This document shows, one piece after another, positions 5,590-6,360 of a stretch of DNA of 6,360 nucleotides (position 1 is its first letter; the number at the start of each line of letters is the position of its first letter). The DNA is from Bryobacteraceae bacterium. GTDB lineage: Bacteria; Acidobacteriota; Terriglobia; Bryobacterales; Bryobacteraceae. The notes beneath the pieces are model-generated. The model saw nothing but the letters and a program-made list of their open reading frames with translations, was not told the DNA's origin and made no database searches. A program made the position numbers and the translations under genes. The stretch lies in NCBI GenBank assembly GCA_947456995.1, contig CANGVB010000224.1, positions 1-6,360 on the forward strand. Direction: 5' to 3'.

Positions 5590-6360
5590 GACATTGATTT
5601 TGATGCTGGCCGCTACGGTCGCGATGTACGGGGATCGACGTCCCCCTGAGTTGAACTTCACCAAGACTATGCTCGATTCCGGAGCTGCTGAAACAGCAGC
5701 CATTGTCGACATCAATGGCGACGGCAAGATGGATATCGTTTGCGGCGAATCCTGGTATGCCGCACCAACTTGGAAGAAGACCCAGTTCCGCGAGTTGAAC
5801 TTCGACAACAACTACGTCGACGCCTTCTCAGACCTTCCTCTCGACGTTGATGGCGACGGCAATATCGACATCATCACGGCGACTTATTTCCAGAAAAAAC
5901 TAAGCTGGTACAAGAATCCGGGTAAGGGTGCCGGCAAGTGGGTAGAAACCGTCATCGATACGGCAGGCCCGATTGAATTTGCCTTTCTGGTAGATCTCGA
6001 TAACGATGGCAAGGCCAATGAAGTGCTGCCGCAGTACGGTGGCAAAACCGAGACCGCATGGTATCGCTTCGCAAACGGCAAGTGGGAAAAGCATATTGCC
6101 AGCCCTCTCAATCTGGGCCATGGCATTGGAGCCGGTGACATAAACAAAGACGGCAGAACCGATATCCTTACCCCCGCCGGCTGGCTTGAATCACCAACAA
6201 ATCCGCTCCAGGACAACTGGAAATTTCATCGCGACTTCCCAACACTCAAGAGCCTCAGCTTCATGTACGTACTCGACGTCAACGGGGATGGACGCAACGA
6301 TATCGTCACCGGCAACGCTCACGATTACGGCGTCTTCTGGCTGGAACAAAACACTGGCGG
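5579..6360 (+). CDS. Exported FG-GAP/VCBS-repeat beta-propeller-like protein, C-terminus beyond the window
   Basis: 260 complete codons are visible with no stop before the right edge, so the gene is partial here. The ATG overlaps the end of the small-subunit gene by 11 bases, with a GGAG at 5565-5568 ten bases upstream. Residues 1-18 form a Sec-type leader (MNTKTLILMLAATVAMYG). Five aspartate-rich calcium-type loops recur every 45-50 residues: DINGDGKMD (44-52), DVDGDGNID (89-97), DLDNDGKAN (139-147), DINKDGRTD (187-195) and DVNGDGRND (233-241), each followed by a hydrophobic strand such as DIVCG or DILTP. This is the FG-GAP/VCBS pattern of beta-propellers, usually seven blades, so more repeats and perhaps further domains should lie downstream. 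GHGIGAGDINKDGR (180-193) with GWLESP, and later HDYGVFWLEQ, resemble the propeller of aldos-2-ulose dehydratase-like proteins as I recall them; this is an inference. The overlap with the dehydrogenase operon suggests a shared process in the periplasm or outside the cell. Confidence 0.88.
   Translation, partial: MNTKTLILMLAATVAMYGDRRPPELNFTKTMLDSGAAETAAIVDINGDGKMDIVCGESWYAAPTWKKTQFRELNFDNNYVDAFSDLPLDVDGDGNIDIITATYFQKKLSWYKNPGKGAGKWVETVIDTAGPIEFAFLVDLDNDGKANEVLPQYGGKTETAWYRFANGKWEKHIASPLNLGHGIGAGDINKDGRTDILTPAGWLESPTNPLQDNWKFHRDFPTLKSLSFMYVLDVNGDGRNDIVTGNAHDYGVFWLEQNTG
5708..6301 (+). repeat. Five protein-level calcium-loop repeats within the propeller gene
   Basis: The Dx(N/D)xDG-type loops begin at bases 5708, 5843, 5993, 6137 and 6275, with intervals of 135, 150, 144 and 138 bases. 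They are conserved in protein rather than as DNA copies, which indicates old internal duplication and not a recent tandem expansion. The third loop is the most divergent (DLDNDGKAN, final Asp replaced by Asn). Confidence 0.8.

Noticed and set aside
5575..6216. Minus-strand open frames opposite the propeller gene (78 and 110 codons)
   Set aside because: The plus strand is open throughout with a leader and five calcium-loop repeats; the minus frames are shadows.

Overview
The window looks like chromosomal DNA from a soil-type Acidobacteriota, perhaps near Solibacter/Bryobacter. This is inferred from the kind of genes present: a secreted caspase-PEGA-TPR protein, a GMC dehydrogenase with a Gluconate_2-dh3 small subunit, and a secreted FG-GAP/VCBS protein. 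No rRNA or taxonomic marker is present. There are no tRNAs, insertion sequences, CRISPR arrays or phage genes. Coding density is very high, and the longest non-coding stretch is about 93 bases.

The layout is two divergent gene clusters around a short control region (3388-3480). The leftward cluster reads, in transcription order: a 687-residue exported caspase-like protein with PEGA and TPR domains (3387-1324), a DinB/YfiT-like putative metal-binding protein (1323-802) whose ATG directly follows the upstream stop, and a small exported Ig-like (Big-1-like) protein with a Gly/Ala-rich hydrophobic tail (738-40). The rightward cluster reads: a GMC-family FAD dehydrogenase (3481-5043), a Gluconate_2-dh3 small subunit with a Tat-like N-terminus (5044-5589) whose ATG directly follows the dehydrogenase stop, and an exported calcium-loop beta-propeller-like protein (5579 to beyond the right edge) that overlaps the small subunit by 11 bases.

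The rightward cluster most likely encodes a periplasmic sugar- or polyol-oxidising enzyme. The catalytic subunit has no signal of its own and would be exported with its Tat-bearing partner. The propeller protein appears translationally linked to the pair and may work on the same substrate or product. The leftward cluster has no assigned pathway. Its lead protein keeps the His/Cys caspase dyad and carries protein-interaction repeats, so it may be an envelope protease or signalling scaffold. The control region holds a perfect 12-base palindrome inside a candidate promoter spacer, a possible operator that could affect both clusters.
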